64,000 nucleotides of DNA from the NCBI GenBank assembly GCA_020205615.1, contig CM035162.1, positions 34,746,479 to 34,810,478 on the forward strand, written 5' to 3'. The notes under the pieces were generated by a model, which saw nothing but the letters and a program-made list of their open reading frames with translations, made no database searches and was not told where the DNA came from. The translations under genes and the position numbers were made by a program. Of this stretch, positions 1-11,722 are shown one piece after another (position 1 is the stretch's first letter; every line of letters begins with the position of its first letter). This DNA comes from Panax quinquefolius. Lineage: Eukaryota; Streptophyta; Magnoliopsida; Apiales; Araliaceae.

Positions 1-285
1 ATCACCTCGTTCGGGTTCCTCGCGTTTTGGCCAGTCACGACAAACGCTCTTCCAGGAACCACTGATTTTGACTTATCAAGGACAGCCCTTGGAGTCACCA
101 TTCCCGTTGAACTTTGTTTTGCTACAGAACAATCCCAAGCTATGTGGCCTTCATTTCCACAGTTGTAACATACCTTGGATTGTTGTGGACAGTTTGGGCT
201 GATATGTCCCTCTTTCCCGCATTTGTAACATCTAACTGGTGGTCGTTCTCCTCCCCCAGAATTTGTTATTGGTGCTGGTGCTACT
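1..285 (-). CDS. gag: Element A gag, C-terminal part with two zinc knuckles (partial)
   Basis: Seen: read on the minus strand, 285 to 1 is open without stops in one frame. It carries two CX2CX4HX4C knuckles, CYKCGKEGHISPNC (about 230-189) and CYNCGNEGHIAWDC (about 170-129), preceded by a GGGERPP linker. It ends in a VTGQNARNPNEV-like stretch that in the sister elements leads into the protease. Known: such knuckles belong to Ty3/gypsy gag nucleocapsid and bind the element's RNA in the virus-like particle. This is the continuation of the gag at 10621-11531, from which it is separated by the insertion of element R. The rest of the gene (protease, RT, integrase) lies beyond the left edge. Unlike copies in R and C, no frameshift is seen here. 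The gene as a whole is interrupted and cannot be functional. Confidence 0.85.
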
Positions 286-1627
286 TGTAAGACCCCGAAT
301 TTTTTAAATAAAAAGGAATTTCCTTTATTTATTATTTTGAAATAGTAAGGGTTGATTTGATTAATGTTGATAGTTAAGGGTTAAATACGCAAATATTTAA
401 AAATAAACAAGTGGTTATAAAATATTCATTATCGTCGGGGAATATTCGTTTGGTCGTGGAATATTCAGATCGTCGGAGAATATTCGTATTTACGCTGCAA
501 GCAAATGTGTGGGCCCCCATAACTAAAGCGATTGATGAAGAAAACGACAAATATAAGTTGTTTTTAAATAATCTACGTAGTTGTTACCATTAATCATCGT
601 TGGAATACCCGGTTAAAACACACTAATACGCCGTTGTTGAATAAGAAGACACCAGATTGCACCAATTATTGATTCTTACGTAAGAGGGCACTACTCAATA
701 ATGGTTACAAAGAATTATCGCTCAAAGATTTTATCGAGTTAATAATTGTCATGCGTTGATATTTTATATTGTTGTTGTTCAATAATTGTCATTACACAAG
801 ATTTTTCATTATCGGCTAATAATTCATATTATCCTAATAATATTATTAGATAACATTATTGGCAATGTCTAGAAAGTTCTGCTCTAAGGAGAGGTTTGGT
901 CACCTAATCATGCGCCAAAGAAGAAAGAAATTCTTATCGAAAGCCCCTCTTCCGAAACCACCTCGTCATCAATATTGTGATTCTCAGTAATATTATTTGT
1001 GAATAATTAATTATTGATTTATATGATGAGGAAAATATTGATTTTATGTGGATATAGATGGAGAAAATTTTAAATGACAATTGTTGAAAATTAATATTTT
1101 ATCTTTTTCGATAAAATAATTCATTTAAATATATTATTTTAATAATATATTAATTGGTGATATTTTTACAACGAATGGGGGATATATGAGTATACGAGGA
1201 GGAAGAGTATTTTTGTTGCAATAAATGTTTAAAACATGTTAAACATGTCAGTGGACCCCATTTATCGAATCGAAATTTGATTATAAATTGTAAAATCGCC
1301 TCGCTTTGTGGATTTCGGTCAATTTCTATTTGGAATTTGGAAAACTTTCTTCTGCAAAGTTGTAGAGAATTGAATTTCCTATAAAACTCTCAAGAGATTC
1401 GAATTTTCTGATGAAAGGGCTATTTATTATGAATTATTGAAGTTCCTTCATTAATTGATTATCATTTTTTTGGAGTTTTAAGTAACTTTTGCATGAAAAA
1501 CGTTTTTTTGTCACTTATGGGACATGTGTTAGTGGTTGATTTCAGCTGATGGTGTGCGAGGAAGATGTGGAAAATATATATTATTAATATATTAAATTTT
1601 CTCGCTTTGGTGTTCTAAGCAAATTCC

Positions 1628-1636
1628 TATAAATAG
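1628..1636 (+). promoter_or_regulatory. TATA box of R 5' LTR
   Basis: TATAAATAG at LTR offset 1342. The same box recurs at offsets 1348-1355 in the R 3' LTR and all three C LTRs, which supports it as the retroelement promoter. Transcription would start some 25-35 bp downstream. Confidence 0.7.
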
Positions 1637-1910
1637 GTGCTTAGGTTAGAATTGAAAATCACACTAAAACTCAAGTTTTCTCTCTATATTATCGAGCGAT
1701 TCTTGTGAGTATTTTGAGTATACTTTGAGTATTGCTAGATTTGCAAGTTCCCTTCAAAGACTATATCCCTAGATTCTAGCTAGAAGTACCGATCTTTCGA
1801 GGTAAGGGATATTATTTTTTTCAGAATGATATTATTTCTTCAATATCATTATACCAAATGTTGATCCAAGTTTTTATCAAATTTGGAACTTTTTCATGCT
1901 CCAAGGTTAC

Positions 1911-2022
1911 TTATTCATGGGTTACTATTCATGAGTTACTATTCACGAGTTACTATTCACGAAGTTACTATTCATGAAGTTACTATTCACGAGTTACTAT
2001 TCACGAGTACTATTCATGAAGC
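1911..2022 (+). repeat. 14-15 bp minisatellite TTACTATTCACGAG, 8 units
   Basis: Tandem units of the form GAGTTACTATTCAYGA lie within the transcribed part of the LTR. Unit counts differ between LTRs: 8 here, 7 in the R 3' LTR (about 9456-9551), 6, 6 and 5 in the three C LTRs (about 23953-24041, 31487-31573, 39019-39090), and up to 13 in D. Replication slippage is the likely cause. Confidence 0.85.
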
Positions 2023-3084
2023 GTGAAGATGTTTTTGTGAAATTTCTATCTTTTGGTGTCTGAGTTACTATTCACGATACTCAAGACTATTCACGATACT
2101 CTGACTATTCACGATACTGACTATTCAATCGAAAAATAAAATTTCTTCTTTTCGTCTAAAATATCTATTCGGATACTAACTCGATCAGATCCATGTTTTG
2201 ATCATTCTTGAATTTTACACCACTATGATTATTTTTGAGGTATTTTTGACGTGGATAAAACCAAGTACGAATCCTTAATCCTTAATCCTTGTCATTTTGT
2301 TTCACCGGATTCGCTTTTTTAAAAAAAATTTTCATCATCCTCGCCTTAAATGATGATATTATGGAATATCTTCGCCCCAGAGTGCAAAGATGAATGATTT
2401 CTTAAGAATATCTTTGCCCAGAGTGCAAAGATGAATGATTTCAAGAATATCTTTGGCCCAGAAGTGCAAAGATGAACAGTGTTTAAATGAATACGACTAA
2501 TCGATGAATATCTTTGCCTCAGTAGTGCAAAGATGAATATTTGATTCCGTATGTATATCGATTGATGTTACAGGATAAAAGATAGATTTATGAACTTTAA
2601 AATTCATACATGTAAGATAGTAGTTTGCATTCTCTACTTAACTCTTCTAATGAATTATTATTTCACCATAATATTGATTTAAAATTTGTTGTCTATCAGA
2701 TTCTATTAGATTTTTCCCTCGTCAAGACTAACGATAATTTGTTGTATATTATCTTAGTCATAATATTCTTTATCGAGCTAGTTGAGCTCACCCTTTTCCT
2801 TTTTGTTCCATTTTTCTCGTGAGGCGAGAATATAAATAGTACGTAGCCTGGGTATGGAATGAAGGTTTTAGAAAGGATTGTTTAGTAGTCCTCACCATTT
2901 TTGTAAAATAATGTATCAATAAATGTGATGAGGATTTATTTGAGTATAGATATTGTCTAGAAGATAATATTTGTATTCAAACTCACAGCTTTATCGTTGT
3001 AATAATAAAGTTGTAGTTGTTTCTCGCACTACGTATTGAAAACTCGTAATAGGTGATGTATACCTATTTTGGGGGCGCCACAAT

Positions 3085-3096
3085 TGGTATCGTAGC
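3085..3096 (+). promoter_or_regulatory. Element R primer binding site
   Basis: TGGTATCGTAGC, two bases after the LTR end, against the expected TGGTATCAGAGC complementary to the 3' end of plant initiator tRNA-Met. The change affects the CAG of the motif. It is followed by the usual leader CTTAGGATATGATCTC. Confidence 0.8.
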
Positions 3097-3264
3097 TTAG
3101 GATATGATCTCCATGAGATCGGGAATAGAACTAGAGGGAGAGACGAGTAAATCCTTCGCTAAAGGTGTCCTACCTAAGCTTATTTGTTAGTTGGTCAAGA
3201 TATAGGATATTATGTGATATATTGATTTCTTTAATTAACCCTTGTTTTATGACAAGATTTGAGA

Positions 3265-4373
3265 ATGTCAACCGAGAATATTAACAATGGAAATGAGACC
3301 GTGGAGATGCCTCAGACTCACCAACGAGGAGAACGTGGCAACAGTCGACAATGTTCCTCCGTGAACAACACCATCGAAAAGTAGATGATGAACGAGGGAT
3401 GTTTAGAAGTTTTTGCGCTCATGCAAAATCGCATTTAGGAGACTCGTGTTCAAAATACAGAGGAGGAAATGATAGCAATTCACGGGTTGTCACAAAACAA
3501 GCAAGCTTCAAAGAGTCAGGACCACCGTAATTTAAGGGAAAGCCGATCCGATCACGGCGGAAACACGGGTCAAACAAATTACCAAGATATTCGATGTCTT
3601 GGGATGCACGGAGGAACAGAAGGTTCCATTCGCCACCTTTATGTTCCGTGGCGAAAGGCGACCATCGGTGGGAGTCTCGTGAAGCGCATCCATCCAAATT
3701 TAGACTCAAAGATGTCTTGGGAGACGCTTTCAGAAAGCTATTTAATGACAAATACTTTCCCGAAAGTGTTCATTATATGAAGGAAGTGGAGTTCATCGAT
3801 TGAACAAAACAACACGATTGTCTCAAAGACGAGGCAAAGTTTGCAGAGTTATCCGTGTTTGCACCTCATTTGGTGGAGAATGAGGAACGATGACGCGGAT
3901 GTTTCTTAGAGGTTTGAAACCCAGATACGCCAAGATCTCATTTCTCATAAATTTTCTCTATTCGGATGTTGTAAACAGGCTCAATTATTAGAGCGAGATA
4001 ACGAAAAGTACTACCAACCGAGGGACCACAACCAGATCGTATCGTAGATAAGCAACAATGTAATAATGATAACTCATGAGAGAAAGAAACAGACGGACAA
4101 AATGGTAACCACTCGTGGTAATCATGGCCATGAAAATAGAAGAAGCGAAATCAGAGGAGATTTTAAAAAGAGGAGATTTAACAACGACTATGTGAAGATT
4201 ACAAAGGCACGAAAAGAATCGGTTCTAAGGGAGGAGAACGACCACCCATTATATATGCTACAAATGCGAAAAGAGGGACATATATCACCAAACCGCCCAC
4301 AACAGCTCAAGGTATGCTATAATTGTGGAAAGGAAGGACATATCGCCGAGATTGTACAAAGAAGCGAAACCTA
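3265..4373 (+). pseudogene. gag: Element R gag, frameshifted
   Basis: Encodes the capsid/nucleocapsid precursor. The start is placed at 3265 (ATG followed by codons for S-T-E-N-I-N-N-G-N-E), a start conserved in C. Pieces in different frames cover the Retrotrans_gag core (3469-3780, including the SWETL..YLMTNTFPKVF stretch) and a basic Asn/Arg-rich linker (4066-4200). They end in two zinc knuckles, the second reading CYNCGKEGHIA from 4314 and losing its last Cys to a frameshift. At least three frame changes separate these blocks. The protein cannot be made as written; part of the damage may be sequence error because the same blocks are readable in C. Confidence 0.8.
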
Positions 4374-4469
4374 GTTCAATGGGGATTTGACTCAAAAGAT
4401 CGTCTCTGTAAAAGTCAAAGTCAACGATTCCGGAAGAGCGCTTTGTCAGATCGGTCATAATGCGAGAAC

Positions 4470-4840
4470 CCAAACGAGGTGATCACGGTAAGCTATTTAT
4501 AAATTCTTGCAAAGTTTATACCTTACTTGATACCGGTATACCCATTCATTTATCTCTCCCGCATGTGCTCAACGCTTAAACTTGACTCGAGAAATTAGAC
4601 TTTGACCTATCTCGTGGAAACTCTGCTTAGAGAAACTTTCATCACATCCACCGCTTATAAATCTTGTTTGATTCAAGTTGGCACCATCACCTTACTCGCT
4701 GACCTTATCTCTTTAAAGATACTTGCTTTTGATGTGATTTTAGGATTGATCGTTAACTACTCATCATGCCAAAATTGATTGTTTTCGTAAGGTCATAGTT
4801 TTCATATTCCTAACCAACCCGTTGTACGGATTCAAGCAAC
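4470..4840 (+). pseudogene. pol: Element R aspartic protease region, frameshifted
   Basis: Contains KLFINSC..VYTLLDTG (about 4493-4537), the active-site Asp-Thr-Gly loop of a retropepsin that would cleave the Gag-Pol precursor. The following THSFIS part is scrambled (reads PIHLSLP). The distal VDLISLKILAFDVILG stretch (about 4690-4745) is recognisable but shifted. Compare the clean version in C at 26475-26870. Confidence 0.7.
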
Positions 4841-5084
4841 TAAACCATTAAAATCGATCACCGCTATATCTAATCATAAAGCTATTCGCTTATTAAAAAA
4901 CGGATGTCAAGCTTTCTTAGCCCATGTTATGGATTTGAATAAAGACACGCCAAATTTGAATAATATTCCCTGTTGTTATCGACTTTCCGACGATTTCAAG
5001 AACTTCCTGCCTACTACCCCGTAACGTGAAGTTGAATTCTTTATTGATCTTGAACCCGGCACAAAGCCCATTTCTAAAACCCCA

Positions 5085-6290
5085 TATCGAATGGCTCCTA
5101 TTGAACTTCAGAGTTAAAGGTCCAACTACAGAATTGTTGGACATCGGCTTTCATTCATCCCCAAGACATCTCCTCGGGGTGCTCCTGCTTTATTTGTAAA
5201 GAAGAAAGACGGAGTATGCGACTTTGTATCGACTATCGAATCAACCATGTCACCATCAAGAATAGGTATCCTCTACCTCGTATTGATGACTTGTTTGACC
5301 ACCAAAAGCAGGGGCACAATTCTTTTCAAAATCGATCTTCGCTCGATATCATCACCAAGATTAGAATCGAGGATATTCCAAAGACCGCCTTTCGTAACTC
5401 CTAAGATGGGCATTATGAATTCTTAGTCATGTCTTTCTGACTAACTAATGCTCCTCGCGCTTTCATGGATATGATGAACCGAGTATTCAGGAATATTTGA
5501 TCAATTCGTTGTTGTTTTTATCATGACATCCTCATATATTCCAAAAGCCGTGAAGATCATGAGCACCATTTGAAGTCGGTACTCCAAAGGCTTCGTGAAA
5601 ACCAACTATATGCCAAATTGAAGAAATGCGAGTTCGCTTGAGGAAGTAGCATTCCTTGGGCACGCAGTCGAAAACATGGAGTATCCGCTGATCCTGCCAA
5701 GATCAAGCAATACAAAGTTGGGAGCAACCAAGCTCTGCGGATCAAGTACGAAGCTTTTTGGGCTTAAATGGTTATTATCGAGATTCGTGGAAGGGTTTTC
5801 TCGAATCGCTACTCCATTAACTCAAATTAACTCTTAAGGATACAAAATTGCTTGGAGCGAAGAATGCGAGAAAGTTTCCAAGAGCTTAAGAGGAGACTTA
5901 TTTCTAAGACTGTTCTAACAATACCATCCGGTTCTGGATGGATTTGTTATCTCACAAATGATGCTTCGTGCAAAGGGTTAGGATGTGTTCTCATGCAACG
6001 TGGGAAAGTCATAGCCTATGCCTCGCGACAACTTAAAGAGTATGAGAGGAATTATCCTACTCATGATCTAGAGTCAAGCAAAGCAATGCTGCGCTTAAAA
6101 ATATGGAGGCACTATCTATATGGGGAGAAAGTGGAGATATATTCGCACCATAAAAGCCTTAAATATTTCTTCACTCAAAAGAACTCAACATGCGCAGCAA
6201 TGACGCTGGCTCGAGCTATTGAAAGACTACGACCACACTATTCAATACCATCCCGGTAAAGTTTAACGTGGTAGCCGACGCATCGAGTAG
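5085..6290 (+). pseudogene. pol: Element R reverse transcriptase and RNase H, frameshifted
   Basis: [10 protein letters not shown] (about 5190-5215), [13 protein letters not shown] (about 5258-5300) and the [29 protein letters not shown] palm/thumb region (about 5560-5635). The catalytic FIDD box is destroyed: the sequence near 5517-5528 has lost bases and reads FIMTS. RNase H: 5852-6259 holds [37 protein letters not shown] and [25 protein letters not shown], covering the first catalytic Asp and the Glu in HDLE. Breaks occur at about 5440, 5520, 5640 and 5760. RT and RNase H would copy the genomic RNA and remove it from the hybrid; as written the copy is inactive. Confidence 0.85.
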
Positions 6291-6369
6291 AAGATCATAT
6301 GCGGAACGAAAAGCGATGATGTCAAGTATACGACAGAGCCAACTTTAATAGAAAAAGTTAAGGTCGCTT

Positions 6370-7540
6370 TCAAGCCACCGACAATCGAAATGATGCGTAT
6401 GAAGAAGAAAGTACAAGAAGGAGCTATTCCTAAGCGAGAATCGATGAAGAAGGAATACTTCGAGTCCACTCTAGACTTTGTGTTCCTAACGACTGATTTG
6501 AAGTACAAGATTACGATGGAGGCACACAATACGCCATTTGCAATCCATCCTCGAAGTACTAAAATGTATCGTGATCTTCGACATACATTTTGGTGGAACA
6601 ATATGAAGAGAGAGATTGCAAAGTTTATCTCGATGTGTTTAACTTGCCAACGTAAAGGCGCTGAGCATCTAGTACCTAAGGGTCCGCAGCAACCACTTGA
6701 GATTCCTGAATGGAAGTGGGAACACATTACTATGGATTTCATTATGGGTCTTCCTACTACGCTTTCTCAAGGCATCAATGCTATTTGGGTTATTGTTGAT
6801 AGATTAACCAAGTTCCGCCATTTCTTGCCGACACGGAGACTTATTCCCTCGAACGCCTTGCTAGTATGTACGTGAATGAGATTGTGAGGTTGCATGGCAT
6901 GCCCAGATCCATAGTTTCGGATCGTGACCCAAGATTCACTTCAAGATTTTGGGTTAGCTTGCAAAAAGCTATGGGCACGGATTTGCGATTTAGTTCGCAT
7001 ACCATCCCCAAACCAGACGGACAATCGAGAGAGGACTATTCAAACTCTTGAAGATCTATTAAGACTCGTGTCCTAGACTTCAAGGGTAGTTGGGATAAGT
7101 ATTTACCATCAGTGGAATTCTCCTACAACAACAGCTTATCGTGCAAGTATAGTGTGGCTCCATTCAAGCATTATATGGACGAAAATGTCGCTTCTCAAAT
7201 ATGTTGGGATGAGGTGGGTGAAGCAACATTGTTGGGACCCGAGTTAGTACGTATGACTACCGAAAAGATCCAAATGATTCGACAACGATACAAAAACCAA
7301 GACAAGATCGACAAAAGAGTTATGCGGATCTTCATCGAAAGGACGTGGAATTTAATGTAGGGATCATGATTGTCATGAGTCGCTCCATGGAAGGAGTTAC
7401 AAGATTTGGGAAGAGAGGAAAGCTCAATCCACGATTTATCGGTCCATTTCAAATTCTTGACCGAGTAGGAAATGTAGCCTATAGACTTGCATTATCTCCG
7501 AGTATGTCTCGTGTTTCATAATGTGTTTCATATATCCAGA
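6370..7540 (+). pseudogene. pol: Element R integrase, frameshifted
   Basis: N-terminal HHCC zinc-binding region with STKMYRDLRHTFWWNNMK and CLTCQRKG (about 6555-6660), then the catalytic core starting KWEHITMDFIMGLP (first Asp), with the second Asp in [14 protein letters not shown] (about 6911-6955). The Glu region DGQS...  (about 7015-7040) is frameshifted. The C-terminal GKRGKLNPRFIGPFQILDRVGN stretch is present (about 7410-7475). Frames change at about 6866, 7050, 7110 and 7360. Known role: joining of the cDNA ends to host DNA. Confidence 0.85.
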
Positions 7541-7559
7541 TTTCAGAAATATGTGAAAG

Positions 7560-7810
7560 ACCCAACCACGCTATCGAAGTTAGAACCGATTTAGATAGCC
7601 AAAGACTTAACGTATGAGGAGGTACCACCAAGATCTTGGATAGAAGGAGCATGTCCCACGCCAAGAAAGGTCATACCACAAGTTAAAGTTTTGTGGAGGA
7701 ATCATGCTATAGAGGAAATGACCCGGGAATTGAAACGAAATGAAAGCGAGGTATCCTCACCTTTCAAACACTGTGTATACGACGCCAATTTCGAGGACGA
7801 AATTTCATAA
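7560..7810 (+). CDS. pol: Element R integrase C-terminal chromodomain
   Basis: VIPQVKVLWRNHAIEEMT (about 7669-7724) followed by a charged helix and a NFEDEIS ending with stop TAA at 7808-7810. The VKVLWRNHAIEE core matches the chromodomain fused to integrases of plant chromoviruses, where aromatic and acidic residues contact methylated histone H3. The first part (ILDRKEHVL, about 7630) is in another frame. This domain is the main evidence for assigning R, C and the D tail to the chromovirus branch. Confidence 0.75.
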
Positions 7811-7818
7811 GAGGGAGG
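7811..7818 (+). promoter_or_regulatory. Element R polypurine tract
   Basis: GAGGGAGG between the pol stop codon and the 3' LTR. It is the second-strand primer site and corresponds to AAGGAGGGGAGG and GGAGGGAGG before C LTRs 2 and 3. Confidence 0.8.
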
Positions 7819-10619
7819 TCAGAAGACCCCAAAATTTTTAAATAAAAAGGAATTTCCTTTATTTATTATTTTGAAATAGTAAGGGTTGATTTGATTAATG
7901 TGGATAGTTAAGGTTAAATACGCAAATATTTCAAAATAAGCAAGTGGTTATAAAATATTCATTATCGCTTGGAATATTCGTTTGGTCGTGGAATATTCGA
8001 TCGCTTGGGGAATATTCGCATTTACGACAAAGCCAATGTGTGTGGGCCCCCATAACTAAAAAGCGATTGGATGAAGAAAACGACAAATATAAGTTGTTTT
8101 TAAATAATCTACAGAGTTGTTACAACCAATTAATATCGCTGAATACCCTAAGGGTTAAAACACACTAATACGCCGTTGTTGAACAAGAAGATACCAGATT
8201 GATTGCACCAATTATTGATTCTTACGTAAGAAGGCACTACTCAATAATGGTTACGTAATTACTCGCTCAAAGATTTTATCGAAAGTTAATAATTGTCATG
8301 CGCTGATATTTTATATTGTCATTGTTTCAATAATTGTCATTACACGATTTTTCATTATCGGCAATAATTCATATTATCCTAATAATATTATTAGATAACA
8401 TTATTGGCAATGTCTAGAAAGTTCTGCTTAAGGAGAGGTTTTGTCACCTAATCAAGCCACCAAGAAGAAGAAGAAATTCTTATCGAAAGCCCCTTCCTGA
8501 ACCTACCTCATCACAATATCAGATTCTGTAAATATTATTTGTGAATAATTAATTATTGATTTATATGATGAGGAAAATATTGATTTTATGTGGATATAGA
8601 TGGAGAAAATTTTTAAATGACAATTGTTGAAAATTAATATTTTATCTTTTTCCGATAAAATAATTCATTTAAATATATTATTTTAATAATATATTAACTG
8701 GGTGATATTTTTACAACGAATGGGGATATATGAGTATACGAGGAGGAAGAGTATTTTTGTTGTAATAAATGTTTAAAACATGTTAAACATGCTCTGGTGG
8801 ACCCCATTTATCGACCGAAATTTGATTATAAATGTAAAATCGCCTCGCTTGTGGATTTCATTCAATTTCTATTTGGAATTTGGAAAACTTTCTTCTCGCA
8901 AAGTTGTAGAGAATTGAATTTCCTATAAAAACTCGTGAGATTCAAATTTTCTGATGAAAGGGCTATTTATTATGAATTATTGAAGTTCCTGATTAATTGA
9001 TAATCATTTTTTGGAGTTTTAAGTAACTTTTTGCATGAAAAAACGTTTTTTGTCACTTATGGGACATGTGTTAAAATGGTTGATTTCAGCTGATGGTGTG
9101 CGTAGGAAGATGTGGAAAAATAATATTATTAATATATTAAATTTTCTCTTTTTTGGTGTTCTAAGCAAATTCCTATAAATAGGGTGCTTAGGTTAGAATT
9201 GAAAATCACACCGTAAACCAAGTTTTCTCTCTATATTATCGAGCGATTCTTGTGAGTATTTTGAGTATACTTTGAGTATTGCTAGATTATTTGCAAGTTC
9301 CTTTCAAGACTATACCCTAGATTCTAGCTAGAAGTACCGATCTTCGAGGTAAGGGATATTATTTTTTCAGAATGATATTATTTCTTCAATATCATTATAT
9401 TGAAATGTTGATCCAAAGTTTTATCAAATTTGGAACTTTTTCATGCTCTGGGGTTACTATTCATGGGTTACTATTCATGAGTTACTATTCACGAAGTTAC
9501 TATTCATGAGTTACTATTCACGAAGTTACTATTCACGAGTACTATTCATGGTAAGTGAAGATGTTTTTTGTGAATTTCTATCTTTTGGTGTCTGAGTTAC
9601 TATTCACGATATTTAAGACTATTCACGATACTAAGACTATTCACGATACTAAGACTATTCAATTAAAAATAAAATTTCTTCTTTCGTCTAAAATATCTAT
9701 TCGGATACTAACTCGATTGTATCCATGTTTTGATCATTCTCAATTTTACACCACTATGATTATTTTTGAGGTATTTTTTGGACGGATAAAACCAAGTACG
9801 AATCCTTAATCCTTAATCCTTGTCATTTTGTTTCAATCGGATTCGCTTTTTAAAAAAAAATATTTTCATCATCCTCGCCTTTAAATGATGATATTATGGA
9901 ATATCTTTGCCCAGAGTGCAAAGATGAATGATTTCTTAGAATATCTTTGGCCTCAGAAGTGCAAAGATGAATGATTTCAAGAATATCTTGGCCCAGAGTG
10001 CAAAGATGAACAGTGTTTAAATGAACACGACTAATCGATGAATATCTTTGGCCTCAGAGTGCAAAAAGATGAATATTTGATTCCGTATGTATATCGATTG
10101 ATGTTACAGGATAAAAGATAGATTTATGAACTTTTAAATTCATACATAGAAGATAGTAGTTTGCATTCTCTACTTAACTCTTCTAATGAATTATTATTTC
10201 ACCATGAATATTGATTTAAAATTTGTTGTCTATCAGATTCTATTAGATTTTTTCCTCGTCAAGACTAACGATAATTTGTTGTATATTATCTTAGTCATAA
10301 TATTCTTTATCGAGCTAGTCGAGCTCACCCTTTTCCTTTTTTGTTCCATTTTTCTCGTGAGGCGAGAATATAGCTGAGTACGCAGCCTGGGGTATGGAAT
10401 GAAGGTTTTAGAAAGGATTGTTTAGTAGTCCTCACCATTTTTGTAAAATAATGTATCAATAAATGTGATGAGGATTTATTTGAGTATAGATATTGTCTAG
10501 AAGATAATATTTGTATTCAAACTCACAGCTTTTATCGTTGTAATAATAAAGTTGTAGTTGTTTCGCATACATGTATTGAAAACTCGTAATAGGTGATGTA
10601 TACCTATTTTGGGGCGCCA
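7819..10619 (+). repeat. Element R 3' LTR
   Basis: 2801 bp, collinear with 286-3082. The start reads TCAGAAGACCCC instead of TGTAAGACCCC and the end reads GCGCCA directly followed by element A gag. Differences from the 5' LTR are mostly small indels. It holds no gene. Confidence 0.9.
9174..9182 (+). promoter_or_regulatory. TATA box of R 3' LTR
   Basis: TATAAATAG at LTR offset 1355. Confidence 0.65.
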
Positions 10620-10620
10620 T

Positions 10621-11531
10621 ACCATATTGTCTTCCGTCGCCACATGAATCTCCTCTTTCCGAAATTTCCACTGACTCACCTCTCCTATTATCATGGCCAC
10701 ACGATGACCACCCGAGTGGTTACCGCCTTTGTTCGTATTTTTCCTCCTCGTTGGTTATCATCGCTCGATGACTATCATCACCACCAGATGACCACGATTG
10801 TGGTCTCTCGGTTGAACATACTCACTATCTCGATCTAATAATTGAGCCATGTTGACAACATCTGAATACAGAGAAAATTTATGAGAGATAAGGTATTGAC
10901 GAATCTTGGGTTTTAGACATCTCGAAACATCCTTGTCATTCGCTCCTCATTCTCTACCAAATGAGGTGCAAACACGATAACTCAATTGTTTTGTTCCAAT
11001 CTAATAAACTCTACCTCCCTTCATACGACGAATACTTTCGTGAAAGTACTTGTCATTGAATAGTTTCTGAAACGCTTCCCCACGACATGTTGAGTGCAGC
11101 AGGCTGGGTACGCTTCACCCACTCCCACCAAAGAGTCCGCCTCATCGCGGAACATAAAGGTGGCGAATGGAACCTTCTGTTCCTCCATCATCCCAAGACA
11201 TCGAATATCTTGGTAATTTGTTTGACCCATATTTCCGCTTTTGATCGAATCCGGCTTCCAATAAATTCGTGGTCCCAACTCCTTGAATCGCTTGGTTGTG
11301 ATGATCGCAGCGTTGCTATCACTTCTACCAGTATTTTGGACACGAGTCTCCTCGTTCTGATTTTGCATGAACTCGTAAAAAGCTCCTAAACATTCCATCA
11401 TTCATCGCTTGTTTGCTAGTGTTGGTTGTTTATGTGAAGAATATTGTCTTCCCACTGCACGCTCTCCTGGTTCAGAACTAAAGGTTGTTCCACGCCTCAT
11501 ACACTCCATTGTTAACGCTTCTCGCCACCAT
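10621..11531 (-). pseudogene. gag: Element A gag, N-terminal and middle part
   Basis: Minus-strand gag starting at an ATG whose complement is at 11529-11531, in the context GAATGGTGGCGAGAAG, which aligns with the gag start of C. A shifted frame at 11021-11401 shows the capsid region (CLGAFYEFMQNQNEETRVQNT, then CLGMMEEQKVPFATFMFRDEADS). An NGG-HSGGH-type Asn/Gly/His linker follows at about 10735-10680, and the gene runs straight into the R insertion at 10620. Its continuation is 285-1. At least three frame changes occur here, so this copy is older or noisier than the part at 1-285. Confidence 0.75.
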
Positions 11532-11707
11532 TCTAAAAAAATACCGCCATAAAACAAGGGTTAATTAAACAAATTAACATATCACATAATATCCCTATAT
11601 TACGACCGACCAACAAATAAGCTTAGATAGGATACACTAGCGAAGGATTTACTCATCTCTCCCTCCTAGTTCTATTCCCCGATCTCCGCCAGAGACCATA
11701 TCCCTAA

Positions 11708-11719
11708 GCTCGATATTAA
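11708..11719 (-). promoter_or_regulatory. Element A primer binding site (degenerate)
   Basis: The reverse complement reads TTAATATCGAGC, a decayed TGGTATCAGAGC, three bases inside the LTR end and followed by the standard leader CTTAGGGATATGGTCTC. Confidence 0.65.
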
Positions 11720-11722
11720 CCG

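Larger units (their letters stand above)
286..3082 (+). repeat. Element R 5' LTR
   Basis: Starts TGTAAGACCCC and ends GCGCCACA just before the PBS. A TATAAATAG box lies 1342 bp in, so U3 is about 1.37 kb and R-U5 about 1.4 kb. The downstream half holds a 14-15 bp minisatellite (1911-2022), a second array of ACTATTCACGATACT units (about 2065-2125), four AATATCTTTG...GTGCAAAGATGA units (about 2368-2540), and the block GAGCTAGTTGAGCTCACCC (about 2775) shared with all LTR families in the window. It holds no gene; short open frames at 411-593 and 2625-2822 are chance. Confidence 0.9.
286..10619 (+). mobile_element. Element R: full-length Ty3/gypsy chromovirus (Tekay-like)
   Basis: Seen: two direct LTRs of 2797 and 2801 bp (286-3082, 7819-10619) enclose a PBS, gag, protease, RT, RNase H, integrase, a chromodomain and a polypurine tract in that order. 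The 5' LTR begins TGTAAGACCCC and ends GCGCCACA. Known: integrase after RT/RNase H is Ty3/gypsy order, a C-terminal chromodomain defines chromoviruses, and long LTRs with an initiator tRNA-Met PBS fit the Tekay/Del clade. R sits inside the gag of element A. The duplicated target is not clean: CTACT precedes it and TACCA follows, and both fit one original GCTACTACCAT-like site if a few bases were lost. The coding region is broken by many small indels, so as written it is not autonomous. The near-identical LTRs suggest a young insertion. Confidence 0.9.

Noticed and set aside
3083..3100. A tRNA gene at the PBS sites
   Set aside because: Only 11-12 bp complementary to a tRNA 3' end; no cloverleaf.
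286..10619. Integrated plant pararetrovirus or envelope-bearing retrovirus
   Set aside because: Domain order, PBS, PPT, chromodomain and a 5-bp type of target duplication in sister elements fit Ty3/gypsy chromoviruses. No movement protein, no caulimovirid coat region and no env-like frame between pol and the 3' LTR.
281..10625. Perfect 5-bp target duplication for element R
   Set aside because: CTACT and TACCA do not match exactly; the site is compatible with CTACT plus base loss but cannot be asserted.
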